DNA of 64,000 nt. Source: Sclerurus mexicanus (Eukaryota > Chordata > Aves > Passeriformes > Furnariidae). Shown piece after piece: positions 11,611 to 22,640 of this stretch. A model generated the notes under the pieces. That model did no database searches. It worked only from the letters and a program-made list of their open reading frames with translations, and had not been told where the DNA came from. Location: contig VWZF01004010.1 of assembly GCA_013396755.1 (NCBI GenBank), forward strand, positions 309,388 to 373,387, read 5' to 3'. Position numbers and translations under genes: made by a program. Position 1 is the stretch's first letter, and the number at the start of each line of letters is the position of its first letter.

Positions 11611-12653
11611 AAACAGGGACACTGTTCCAAACCCCTGATTCAGCCAGAGAGAGTCTCACCAGATGTCACAGGTTGCTACTCAGGGGCGTTCAGTTCCTGC
11701 TGCAAACACACCCCATGTCTGTGCCTGCTCCAGGAGTGAGGGAGCAGCCGTGTCACAGCTGACAGTCTGCAGGCTGTCAGCACCCAGGGGACCAGCAGCC
11801 CACCCAGAGCACGGGGTCAGCTGGCCCACCCTTCTACAAGCCCTGCAGATGCAACCCATAAAGCCAAAATTCACAAGCAAAGAGCAGCTGAGGGGGTTGG
11901 CCCATCCCACCCCTCCGTGTCCACCCTTGCTCATCTGCCAGCTCCAGGTGGACATCAGGAAAGCAGCATCCAGCTCTGGAGATTGGGATAGTGCCCCAAG
12001 ACCTTCCCTGGAACAACATATGGAGCTGGTGACCACTGGGCTGTTTAGGGCTTGGGAGAGACCTGGTCCATGGCAGGAAAGACTGAGAGATCCTTCAGAA
12101 TTTGGACTTTGGACACACTCACAAGTGAAGACCCACCACTCCAGGAAGGCTGAATGCAGCCTGTGGTCATACAAACAAGTCTGCTCGGGCAGGACACAGG
12201 CTGGGATGCTGGGGGAGAGCTGGATAAACCACACTAGGAGTGGATGTGTGGGGAGAACCGCAGAGAGCTCTGTCTGTAGAGCTCCTCGAGGCAAGAGGTG
12301 GATGGGAAATGTGTCCCTCCACAGCTGGGACACTGTGGCACCCTCTGGACAGGGCTGGGCAGGGACATCCACAGAGCAGATCTGTAACTTGCCAGGCCTG
12401 GTTGCAGCCGTGAATACGGGTCAGCCCTGTGCTCCTCCTGCAAGTGAGACAGCATGGGCTGGGCTGGGCACTCCAGGAGAGCTCCTCACCATCACTAGTG
12501 GGTCCTGTACCTCTGGGTGCTTCAAAGTCCACTCCATGGTTGGGGCAGGGGGTGGTGTGCCCTTTTGTCACATCCAATGCAGCCCCATGCTCATGGAAAC
12601 ACAGGACCAGGGTGGTCTCGAGCTCCCCCACCACTTCCCTGGTTCAGTTCTTT
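11609..12653. other. Unique sequence holding a long open frame
   Basis: An ATG-initiated frame at 11663-12658 (plus) stays open for 331 codons. It ends just inside the following CR1 fragment and has no domain, signal peptide or membrane segment that I recognise. Its composition is generic for GC-rich noncoding DNA, so I do not call it a gene. See findings. Confidence 0.4.
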
Positions 12654-12828
12654 GCTGAGCACTGGAACAGGCTCCCCAGGGAAGTGGTCACAGCCTGTCT
12701 GAATCCAAGAAGCATTAGGACAACTCTCTCAGGCACACTTGGGTTGTCCTGTGCAGGGCCTGGAGTTGGACTCAATGATCCTGATGAGTCCCTTCCAGCT
12801 CAGTGCATTCGATGATCCTGTGATCCCG
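12654..12828 (+). mobile_element. CR1 LINE fragment (group ending TTCCAGCTCA)
   Basis: Plus-strand CR1 of the group whose 3' end reads 'gagttggactcaatgatcc...gtcccttccagctca' rather than AACCCAAACC. The order is 'gagcactggaacaggctccccagggaagtggtcacagcctg', then 'aagaagcattaggacaactctctcaggcaca', then 'tgtcctgtgcagggcctggagttgg', closing near GATGATCCTGTGAT. It is 5'-truncated. Confidence 0.92.
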
Positions 12829-13300
12829 TGCTTGGCAACTTTCACAGGTGCCAATCCCCTCCTCTTGCCTGGACATTTCCCTAAGGAAAAGCTCCAGGAC
12901 ATCAGAGGATTATGGACTTGCTTTTCCACATCAGATTATTCATGGGCAGCTAATATTCATTTCTTCCTGTGCCAAGACCAGCCATGTGCTCAGGCAACTT
13001 TCACCCATGGCCACCTTCTCTCCCTCTAGATCCAGGACAGTTTTCCATGGCTGTCATGAACTTTTCTGTCCCTTCCACCTGCTGCCACATCATATGGTCC
13101 GTGTCCTGCATCACTCTCAGGATGGAAACTACCGCCTTCAGTCAGGAGCTGGTTTTGTCACAGCTTATCTCTGTTGCTTTTCTTTTTCTGGGCACGATGC
13201 CCAGCCCTACAGCCTGTCCTGTACCCGACCACCACGCACAGGACACAGGTGGTGTCCCTTCCACGTTCCCTGGTTCAACACTGCTCTCAGTGTGGGACTT
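12829..13300. other. Spacer between inverted CR1 copies
   Basis: Unique sequence with several open frames on the plus strand (for example 12848-13324), none with a domain. It would be the loop if the two flanking same-group, opposite-strand CR1 fragments paired as RNA. Confidence 0.5.
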
Positions 13301-13412
13301 TCACAGAATCACAGAATGTGCTGAGCTGGAAGGGAGCCATAAGGACCATCAAGTCCAACCCTCAGCCCTGAACAGGACCATCCCCAAGAATCACACCCTG
13401 TGCCTGAGAGTA
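13301..13412 (-). mobile_element. CR1 LINE fragment (same group as the 12.7 kb copy)
   Basis: Minus-strand 3' end. It starts with a doubled TCACAGAA/TCACAGAATG tail, then 'ctgagctggaagggagcc', 'aaggaccatcaagtccaacc', 'gaacaggaccatccccaagaatcacac' and 'tgtgcctgagag'. This is the reverse complement of the same 3' region seen at 12654-12828. It is about 110 bases long and 5'-truncated. Confidence 0.92.
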
Positions 13413-14221
13413 TCAGGGGAACAGGAACATTGCGCTGACCTGGCAACTGCTACTGGCTTGCAACCAGATCCAAGGAAAGGAGCTCCTGTCCCCTCTGGCC
13501 TGGGAAGCAGCACGAAGCAGCACATTTCCCTCTCTTTCTGCTCACTTGTGAGTCTCCGGTACGGAGCAGCATCGGGATGCGTGGGACGGATGCAGGGGCC
13601 AGGGAGGATGTGCAGGGCCGTGCTGTGCCCCAAGGCCAGCACTCTCACCCCAGCCCTCTCGCTCCGCTTGCATAGCTGTGGTGAACAACTCCCCACATGA
13701 AAACCGTGTGGGAAGCATGGGAAGCGAAGGGAGCTGTTTCCAATTCTGGGCCTATTAAAACTTGTCCTTCCTGGAATGAGGAGAAAAATATGGTCTTGAT
13801 CCTGGAGATAAGGCCAGCAACAGTTAACATGTGAGATGTCTGCGAGGATTTTGTGCCATCCCGGTCACCAAAGGGGAGTGAGGATGTCACCAACACAACC
13901 TATGCAGGTCAACCAGCAGCTCAGGAGGTGTGGGTTCCCTGCTCCTCTCCAGAGTTGCAATGGAAACAGGATGGGGTGGAAACCTTGTCCAAGAAGCAGA
14001 GAAATTTGAGCATGGGGGAAGAGGCCCAAAGGTGTCCCGTGGTGGAGAGATTATTCTGTGCTGTCAAGGATTTTCCTGGATCTGCTGAGAATCACTGATT
14101 TTTGGAGAAGCATCTGATGTCTTCAGCCCAGTCATGCTCAGAGTAGGTCTAACTCCAAAACCAAATCCATTTGCTCAGGGCCTTGCCCATGAGCAACCTG
14201 ACCTGGCCCCTGTGCCAGGGT
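13413..14221. other. Unique sequence, no gene recognised
   Basis: Mixed composition. The plus-strand frame 12969-13700 runs through the preceding CR1 and is therefore not a gene. No other structure seen. Confidence 0.4.
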
Positions 14222-14720
14222 TGTACAACACCTTTTTTTTGTGTCCAGTGGTACCTTCCTTATCTGAAACTTCTGCTTGTTGCCCATCTTCCCCTTATTG
14301 TTCCCTCCTGAGGAGAGCCTGGCTCTGTCCTATCTACAGCTTCTCTTTAGGCAGAGGAAAACACAGTCAGATCCCCCTTTTGACCTCTCTTCTCCAGGCT
14401 GAACGACCCCAGCTCTCTCAGCCTCTTCTCCTACATCTTCCCTCCAGATGCTGGCTGTGGGTGTCTGGCTAACACAGCACACCAGTTGGCTTTCCTCGCT
14501 GGAAAAGCGCACTGCTGATTCATGGTCGGCTTCTCTTCCCATTCTCCATGTCCTTCTCTGCAGAACTGATGCACCTTTGCTGCTCGGCACTCCCAACACA
14601 TGGCGTCGCTCCATCCCTTGCTCAGGACTTGGTATCTTCCTCTGTTGACCTTCGTGAGATTGCCATTGTCCCGCCCATCCAGGTTGTCACTGAGACAACC
14701 CCAAGGTCCATCCAACTGGC
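14222..14720 (-). mobile_element. Older CR1 fragment with ORF2 C-terminal relic
   Basis: Read on the minus strand, the right part encodes decayed CR1 ORF2 (reverse transcriptase protein). The motif NQQCAFPARKANW lies near 14470-14525, upstream of the C-terminal motif RLRELGSFSLEKR near 14385-14425. In intact CR1 these lie about 80 residues apart, so there is an internal deletion. The left part (14222-14380) is the following UTR, recognisable by 'cctcctgaggagagcctggctctgtcc'. The frame is broken, so the copy is dead. It lacks the terminal octamer end and looks older than the other copies. Confidence 0.82.
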
Positions 14721-16615
14721 TCCATTGTTCCTTCCAGCCCATTTTCCCGAACAAAGAGCTGCCGGGCTATTCCCAGGATCATTTCTGCTGCTGTTTTTGC
14801 AGACCGTCGCAAGCTCTGCTTCGCTCCAGACTTCTGGAAAGCAGTAGCTTCCATGTTAAATTGCCTCCTTCAGCAGACAGAGCAGCTGCTACATTCTTTG
14901 CCTCCCCGAGCACTCGCAGCTCTACCACGTGGATCTGGCGGTTTCTTTTTAGCGTATCGTTTCGTTCCAGCGCTTCTTCCCCTGCTACCTCAGGGCTGAG
15001 ATATATGTCTGCTCTGCAAACATCTGGGATGGCTTAAGGATGTGTTTCTCCCTGCTCATGGAGTGGATCGTGGAAGCACTTCTGATCTGCTTCAGTGCGG
15101 AGTCACCCCAGGTCAGCTGAACCGTCAGAAAGGGCATCGTTGGGTTTCCAGGTGTCCCTGCAGACCTGGGAATGTTCACACATCCTTTTCTGCTGCTGAA
15201 GCCATTGACAGGATCTTCCAGTGGCATGAGGAAGGAGGCAGAGGTTACTATTTTGTTTCAGTCCTGGCCACTGTTTAAACCATTCCTCTTGCCCCGGGGC
15301 CCTGGAGATGCTGGTTTCTCACCAGTGCAAACAGACTGGCGGTGCTGGAAGCTTTCGGAGGAGATCTGACCTTTGTGTAGGTCCAAGTGATGTCACTGTT
15401 TCAAGGAGCCATCTTGGGCTCACACTAGATCCGGAATGCTTGTGGTCTCCCCTCGGCTATGGATGCCTTTCCCTGCTCCTCTAGTCCCTGGATTGGGGAC
15501 CCTAGTCAAAGTCAAGATGATTCTGGAATTCCCCTGATATCCTTTTTCGCCCTGCTCATGGTTCCAAAGCCTTTTCCCAGCTGATAGGCCTGAAGTGACT
15601 CTTGTACCTGCCCTCTTTCTTCAGTTAAATTTTGTGAGCCCTTAGTGGCTTGTACAGATGTTGAAGCAGCCTCTGCACTCAGCTGAATGCCTTTAATTTA
15701 ATTCCTTTTCTGCTTAGGGCATTTTTATCAGCTTCCTGATACTCTTGAAAATTTCCCATCTCCAGCTCACAAACGATCCTTCTCATTTTTCCCATGGTTT
15801 CTCCACACAACATTGACCCGATGTTGGAGTGTCTGTTCCTGGCAGCTCCAGTTTCGTTGCTATAGCACTTTGTCTGTAGTTACATGAATGTCATTCCTTG
15901 AACAACTGCCCCGAGTTAAGAATCAGCACTTGGACAGACTTCCCTGGGTTTCTGCAGGCGTTGGGTGAGGAATGACATCCCAGCCTCTGCCAGGCATTCA
16001 GGTATTTCACTCCTCTTCGTGCTGGGAAGAGATGAGCACCCAAGTGTCTTAGAGACCCTCATTCCTGTGGAGCAGACCATGGGAGTGAACATTGCCTCTT
16101 CATTCCTTTATCCACAAGGAATCCCTGTGTGCACACGGATCTGGGTCAAGGCATCACCTCTCCACTGACTTGGTGTCGGCCCCTAAAACTTGGACAATGA
16201 CCTTCTTCTTGGAGCTGTACTTAATGGATATTTCTGTATTCACCTCCAACATCTCTGCCCCACCCCAAAGATGCTGGCGCAAAGTCTTCCCAACATCTGA
16301 CTCATCCACCTCACCAAGGATGCCCATAACCCATCACCCGTCTGCATCTGCTTGTGATCTTGGAGTGAGAGTCTCCAAGATTGTAAACTCTTCTTCTCCT
16401 CTCCTGAAAACAAAAACCACCAACCAACGAGCACGGGCAAGCACAAAAAAAGCCCCCCAGGGAGCAGCTCCAGCACAACCATGGAGCTGTAGGTGGGGAG
16501 TGAGATGAGATGAGCCCTCCTCCTACTTCATGGCCTGTGCACAACACAGGGCTCAGCTCCCCTTTGTGCAAACACTCACGGCTCTTTTCCACATCCTTGT
16601 TCAATATCTGCCTAT
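14721..16615. other. Unique sequence, origin unclear
   Basis: Less GC-rich than the rest. Minus-strand reading of 15690-15880 stays open for about 60 codons with a Lys/Glu/Met-rich composition unlike the usual Pro/Ser shadow frames, but no family is recognised. The segment just right of the CR1 relic does not continue CR1 ORF2: I found no reverse transcriptase catalytic motif there. Confidence 0.35.
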
Positions 16616-17236
16616 TTAACGCTCAGCCGGCACTGGACAATCCCTTCTTGCAAAGCACTCTCCTAAGCTGTCCAGCTGTGATCCGGTGCCTCTGGAGATC
16701 ACCTTTGAGGATGTCAAGCACCACATGCAAGAACTGCAGTCCCTCCTGGTTTCCTCACTCCCTGAGAAGGGTTTGGCTGGCTGATGAATAGGTTGGTCCC
16801 TCCCCGAGAGCCAGGCATGGGCTAAGTACAACACTTCCAAATCATGAAGCTGATTTTGAGCTATCTGACGGCAAGTGAGGATGAGAAAAATGTTTGAAAA
16901 TAGGAAAACATATTTATTCTCCTGCTTACATAACACAGAAACAGCTGAACAGATTTTGCTCAAACCATCCCCAAATAATTCTTCGGGTTTTTTTGGGCTG
17001 AGATCAAGCATGAACAAATTCAATCCAAAAGGATATTTTCTGAGCAATGTATAAACAACTGAAAATAGGGGTTTCGGCTGGAATGTGTGTCTCAGCCGTA
17101 GCTGGAGTGTTGCAAGAGTGGTTTGTGTGTGCTCCTCCGGGGAGTGCGGTTTGGCGGCGACGTGCGGGATTGAGCTCTCCAGTCTCGCATCCTCCCCTAT
17201 TGGAGAGGGCTCCTCTACTCTAAACTTAGAAGTATC
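16616..17236 (-). other. 206-codon open stretch, minus strand
   Basis: The minus strand is open from the codon at 17236 down to the TAA at 16618-16616. The first in-frame ATG is at 17011 (131 residues from there). Composition is balanced and not GC-driven. A hydrophobic run (YVFLFSNIFLILT) lies near the middle, followed by a Cys-containing C-terminal third. No domain is recognised. Several poly-T/poly-A tracts and an AATAAA (minus strand, about 16920) suggest it could equally be a 3' UTR or a conserved noncoding block. I do not assert that it is coding. Confidence 0.22.
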
Positions 17237-20200
17237 TTATGGGATCTGTTCCACTCGTGATGGGGCCTCACTGGCAAGCAGCTCCAGTGTGTAATTGTCC
17301 CGTCTGGTAGAAATGTTCCCTGTGTTTGACTTCAGACTGGCCCCTGCTCCGTGCCAGCACGTTGCTGCGATACCGTCTGCGGCCACCCCCGGCATCAGCG
17401 CCCGGACACATCCTCGCTGCTCCGCTTTTCCAGTCCTGGATTCAAATCTCCCTTCATCCTCAGCTCCCTTCATGCTCTCCCCTCATCACAGGGGATCCAT
17501 GTCCTGCTTGTCCTGCTCCGAATCTCTTCTTGAGCAGGTGGATGGGCCATGTTATGAGAGCAGGAGTCTTCCAGTGGGACGGACTGTCTGGTTCCTCGCA
17601 GTGTCCTCCTGGTGTCTCTCCTCTCTCCTGGGAGAGGCTGTTGGCATCATGGACAGGGCTGATTTGGGATGGAGGAGATACAAAGCAGCAGTCCCCTCTG
17701 TAATGTCCCCCAGCTTATGGTTGGCCATGAGCTAGTCCAGAGAGCCCCCAATGACCAGGAGGTCACAGCATTGCTTCCCCATATCCTTCCTCATCTCACT
17801 GCACCCACAGAAGCCAAACCACCTCACCAGCTCCTCTGCCAGGTCAGTCCATCTCTGAAGGCCCATGAAGGCCCTGGGCAGGGCCAGCTCCAGTGATCAC
17901 CAGCGTCCCACACAGCTGGCCAGGTGTTGAGGCGATACACACAACCCCTGCCCGCTGTGCCAGCTGAGCAAGTTGCTCCATCTCTTCCCCAGAACAAGCA
18001 CAGAACAATCCCAGCCACAATATTTTGCCTGGCATGGACATGCTCTAGACGAACGCACTTGTTATTTCTGTCTGCTCATCCTGAATTGGTAACAGTGACT
18101 AATGCTTTTTCTGGCTGCAAGAAGGTTTAGGGGCACGTTAGCAAAGTGAGTGGAAGGAAACAGGCAGCTTCTCCCATACCCCATCACTGGCATCTCCACT
18201 TGTCCCATTTATCCAGGCAGGAGCGCTCCGGACATTGGGCTCATTGCTGGGACCTGCAGAAGTGATGCTTTAGGGGCAGACAAGGACATGGCACACCCCA
18301 TGGCACCCTGGCAGCCTGTTTGGTGAGGGGCAGCTGCCCTCAGCAGCATGTCTGGGCAAATTCTTTATTCCTGCTTCTGGGATCTTTCCGATATGTCCAA
18401 AGAGACCAAACGTGCTCTCAGTGCAACACCGAGACCCTCTGGAGCCTGTGGGCTGAACACGAGGCACGTACAGTTAATGCTTCCAAGGAGAAACTCGAGG
18501 CACAGCACTGGAAACCTGCACAGCTCTTGCAGCTGCCTCCAAGCCCCATGGAGGCAGGAAACCCTGGCACAAGGAGGGGAGGTGGGAAGGACCGGGAGCC
18601 AAGAGGCAGCACAGCCGAGTGACCCCACGTCGTGTACTCCTCCTGTGTTCCTGCCCCGGGCCGTGGTCTCTTGGCAGAGGTCGTGCTGGAAATGCACGGT
18701 GCACGCAGGGCAGGGAGAAAAGGATGATCCCAGCAGAGCGGGTCTGGTGGAAGAGGTATCCAGCTGTCAGTACGTGTTCTGTCACAATCAGGCATCCCGT
18801 CACGGAGGAGAGATCAGATTTTATTTTCTGTTTCTTTCTGAGACCAACTTCTTTGGTTCCAAACCCATTTTCATTGAGAACTTGGCCTGAAACGGTGCCG
18901 AGTAAACATGACATTTTTTCGCTCAGAAGGCTGCCCAGCACCACAGGACAAGGTGAATTCAGATGAAATCCAGGAACTGGGATTCCTTGTCCCCTTGAAC
19001 AGTGGGGTGTCTCTGCTCTGAGGTCATGAGGAGGAGCTGGAGGGCTGGGGTGCCTCAGTGGAGTCAGGGTCTGCCCACTTTCAAGCCAAGACTTCTCCAG
19101 TGAGCAGAGAGGTGCTGTTCCTGCATGGGGGGCAAGAGAGATTTGTGCCACGTCTGTCAGGGCACGTCTTCAAGCACATGCCACGCTATGAGTGTTTTTG
19201 GACCCCTCACCCACAAGTGGGAGCTTTCAGTTGGCTGAGAGACCCTCAACCATTGCTGCAAGAGCTGGATCAGGAAAAGACAGCAAAAGCAGATGTTTCT
19301 GTATCGTCTGCCAGGATCCTCGAGCCTGGCCAGAGGTCTGAGAGTGACAGAGCCCCTGTTGTCCTCAGGCTCCAGTCAGTCAGTGAGCGATGTGCCAGCT
19401 ACAGCCACCTGGGCGCTGCTGATAAATCCCCTCTCTGGTGGCCATCCTTGCCCACTGGTGGCCAGCTCATGGCCTGGTTTGGAGGTTTTCTGTCTGCAGT
19501 GTGCCTGGGGTTGCTCTGCTGTCGGTGTGGCCTCCACTGGCTCTGGATCACAGCTTCCATTCCCAGCTTCTCTCCACAGAGGCCCGCGCTGAGCAAAGCC
19601 CTTTGGCTCGGCAGCCACCTCAGGCTGGATTTGTTCTCCAGGACGTAAGGCCACCGAGGTCAGGGTCTGCACTGCTGCCTGATTTCCAGGGGGTTTGTCC
19701 AGGGAAGCAGCAGCCCTGTGCATGCCACCTTCCAGGACCACCTGGGAGTCCCACAGTACCCCCATTCAGCCCAACTCATGGAGGTTTGTGCACCTCTGAC
19801 CCGAAGCCTGTGGGTGGAGAGATCCATCCCTGCTGCTGGAGACAACCCCAATGCCCATCCCTGCCAGCTTCTCATGAGACTTCTCCTCTCCGCTTCCTCT
19901 CCAGCATGGCACTTCACCTTGGAGCACCCAGCACCCAGCCAGGCTGTTAGCACGTCTCTCCTCCCTGCACAGCAGCCTTGTGCCTGACTAGTCTTGTCCT
20001 CCTCCCGTCTTCCCTTCCAGTATCCCTCCCACTCCCCTCCCAGGGTCTCTCACTGCGAGGACATCAGAGGCAGCTGCCACCAGACCCAGCACATCCCTCT
20101 TGTGTGCTCTCAGACAGTGCTCACTGCTGTCATCCAAGGCCTTCACACCCACCCAAATCAGGTTGAGTTATTCCCCTCCTCTCCCTCAGCTCCCTTTTGG

Positions 20201-20339
20201 CACCTCCAGATTTATTCCTCCCATTGCAGAAGTGTTTGGGATTCCTCTTATCTCCGAACACGGACTGCATTTGTACACTGGGGATGTCATTTGATTACAT
20301 CTGACCCAAGCTTTAATCCCTCTGTATAAAGTCTCTGTT
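17237..20339. other. Unique sequence, no gene recognised
   Basis: About 3 kb with many overlapping frames. The longest are 225 codons on the minus strand (18474-19151) and 196 codons on the plus strand (19058-19648). The latter begins at GTG, not ATG, and contains a membrane-like hydrophobic run near its end, but it resembles nothing I know. No CR1 or other repeat recognised. Confidence 0.4.
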
Positions 20340-20580
20340 GTGCTCAGTTTGCCTATGTTAGGATCTTTTCTGAGGAAAGACTTGCTTAAATAATTTGGGA
20401 AACAATTTGGAAATACTTTTACTTATAAAAGCAGTGAGTTCAGTGGGCTGTCAGGCGTGGATTTATATCGCCTTTGTTTGTGAACATCCAGATGGTATTC
20501 TCTGACTATTAAAATGCTTTTCATGATGTTCACAATGATTATTCACTTAGAAATTCCCACAGGAAGCTGGAAACCCACAA
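20340..20580. promoter_or_regulatory. AT-rich candidate conserved noncoding block
   Basis: A sharp AT-rich island about 240 bases long in GC-rich surroundings. It contains CTTTGTTTGTGAAC (SOX/FOX-like), AACAATTTGG, ACAATG and TTAAATAATTT motifs. No open frame of note. The pattern is typical of a developmental enhancer, but cross-species alignment is needed to support that. Confidence 0.25.
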
Positions 20581-22282
20581 TTTGTCAGTCTCCTGCTTGA
20601 AAAGCCTCACTCAGTCCGATGAGGGGCTGAAACCACCCCAGGCCTCCAGGCGACACAGCTCCTCTCCCCCAGGAGGGTGCACCTTGCAGGGTCAGTGCTG
20701 GGGAGCATCCCCTCAGGCACTCGGAGAAGAGCCAAGCAGGTCAGGCACTCCTCTCCTTCTCCAATCCATCCAGACATGTCCCCCAGGAGCCCCAGCCAGC
20801 CCTGCTGCAAGCCTGGCTGCTGTGGCAGCTCCGAATGGGAGCTGGCTTTTTGGAAAGCCTGGCCCCGGCTGTGGTGCTGAGCTCTGGGAAACCTGGCACA
20901 GAGCTCCTCCAGATCTGGCTCTTGACACTTCATGACTTTCTGTCATCCAACGTGCTCTGTTTTTTAACTAGGAATAAAACTCGGATGTTGACTGCCAGAC
21001 TCTCTCTCTATCCTTAGCTGTTTCTGAAGCTGCCCTGCACCATCATCCCTCCCACGTTCTGCTGCTTTCACCATTGCTCATGTTTTTACACAAGTGCAGT
21101 GTTGAGCTCTTTGGGCGCTCTCCGTGCTCCCCTGGAGCCTGTCCCTGGCCTCGCTGAGCTGTGCTGGCATGGCCTGTCCACCATCTTCCAGGTTTGCTCT
21201 CTGGAAGCCTCCCTGCTGTCTGAGTCAGGAGGAGAACACCTCAAACCTGGCTGGGAGGCACAGAAGATGCCACCTCGTGCAACATCCCCATTCTCCCTCC
21301 TGAGCCAGGCACGAGGAGCTGGTGGGTTCCCTGATTGCTGCAGCCGAAGCAGGGTTTGCTCCTGCTGACAGGTCACCCCTCCTCATCTACACCAGGTGCC
21401 AGCACCTGCTGTGTCCCCTTGCTATCAACCTGTCCTGGTCCCTGTGCCGTGGCAGTGGCTAATCAGCCTCGGGACTGCCTTACCATGCCCCAAACCCAGC
21501 GAGTGTGGAGGGTTTGGCCCCGCTGCCTCTTTGCAGCTCTCAGGACAGCTGGGGGCCTTTTTCCAGGGTTACTCTGGTGCATCTCCGCCTCCTCTCCCGC
21601 TCTCTCCCTTTCGCCTTCCCTCAGCCTGGGCTCGGGATGGCTGAACTTTTGCCAGCGCTGGAAAGCGGCTTCACCACCACGGAGACGGCGCTTCCGCCTC
21701 TCCAGAACGCTATAAAGCCCTGAGTGAGCTGCATGCTCAATTCCCAGCCTGGTGGTTTCCGTGGAACGCCCACCCGCCCATCTCCAGGTGTGGTGCTCCC
21801 GTGGGGCGTCTCACCGCCCTTCATCCAGCTCCAAGCATCCCTGGACCATCCAGCCAGCCCACTGGACCACCCTTCCTTCCTCCTCACAGGGAAGCAAACA
21901 CAGCCACCACACATTTATGAAGCGAGACCTCGGACTTTTTGTTTTCCTGCCGGCTCTGCCGGAATGGGAATTGACTCCAGGTGTTTCTGCTCGGGTCTCA
22001 CTTGCAGAAAGGGTGCTGCGGAGAGAGAGGCTGCCGGGGCTCAGCTGCAGCCACCAGCCCCCAAAACATCACACTTCATCAGCTCCCCGGGGAGTGCAGC
22101 ACGGTGGGGAAGATCAGGGCAGTGCCTCCCTCCTTCACGCGTCCCGGTCGGGGTCAGCTGGGCGGAGGGGTGGGAGCAGGGACCACCGTCCTTGGAACGG
22201 CAGCCACACGGGGGAAACGGTTTTCAGCCTCAAATGCACCCCCAAAATGAGAAGGGGTGCTGTGGCAGGCCGGGCACACGTG
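20581..22282. other. Unique GC-rich sequence, no gene recognised
   Basis: Several overlapping frames exist (for example 21335-21715 plus), all domain-free. CpG content rises towards the assembly gap at 22283. Confidence 0.4.
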
Positions 22283-22306
22283 NNNNNNNNNNNNNNNNNN
22301 NNNNNN
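22283..22306. other. Assembly gap (24 N)
   Basis: Undetermined bases between CpG-rich sequence and a CA repeat. Frames spanning it are artefacts of N translation. Confidence 0.99.
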
Positions 22307-22314
22307 AGGGTGCC

Positions 22315-22333
22315 CACACACACACACACACAC
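22315..22333 (+). repeat. (CA)n microsatellite
   Basis: About nine CA units directly after the gap, closing with the palindrome CACGTG. A repeat at the gap edge probably explains the failed assembly. Confidence 0.93.
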
Positions 22334-22379
22334 GTGTGCACGAGCTGCTGAACACACGCCCCGCCACGCAAAAGCCAAG

Positions 22380-22640
22380 GAACGCAGCACCGGCGGCCGG
22401 GCCGGGCCAGAATGAACACACACATCGCCGAGTGCACCTCATTTACAAAACACCAGCAGACACCCACTCTAAACACAAACCACATGTTGGCCGCTCCGCT
22501 CCGACCGGCACGACAACGCCCGTGGCCAGAGCCGCGCGTCGACACATGTGCGCGCGCCCTGCCAGGCACGTGCCGCCCGGCGCGCTCCCCGCCAGCGCGC
22601 GCCGTGCTCCCGGTGAGCCTCGACGTGTTCCCGGTGAGCA
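22380..22640. promoter_or_regulatory. CpG island candidate
   Basis: By my count about 30 CpG dinucleotides occur in the roughly 150 bases from 22490 to 22640, with several GCGCGC runs and GGCCGGGCCGGGCC at about 22397. This density is far above neighbouring DNA and typical of an unmethylated island. No TATA box, clear initiator or downstream exon was recognised, so a promoter role is unproven. Confidence 0.5.

Noticed and set aside
19058..19648. 196-codon plus-strand frame with a C-terminal hydrophobic run
   Set aside because: It begins at GTG, not ATG, has no recognised family and no visible splice context. Retained only as a remark.
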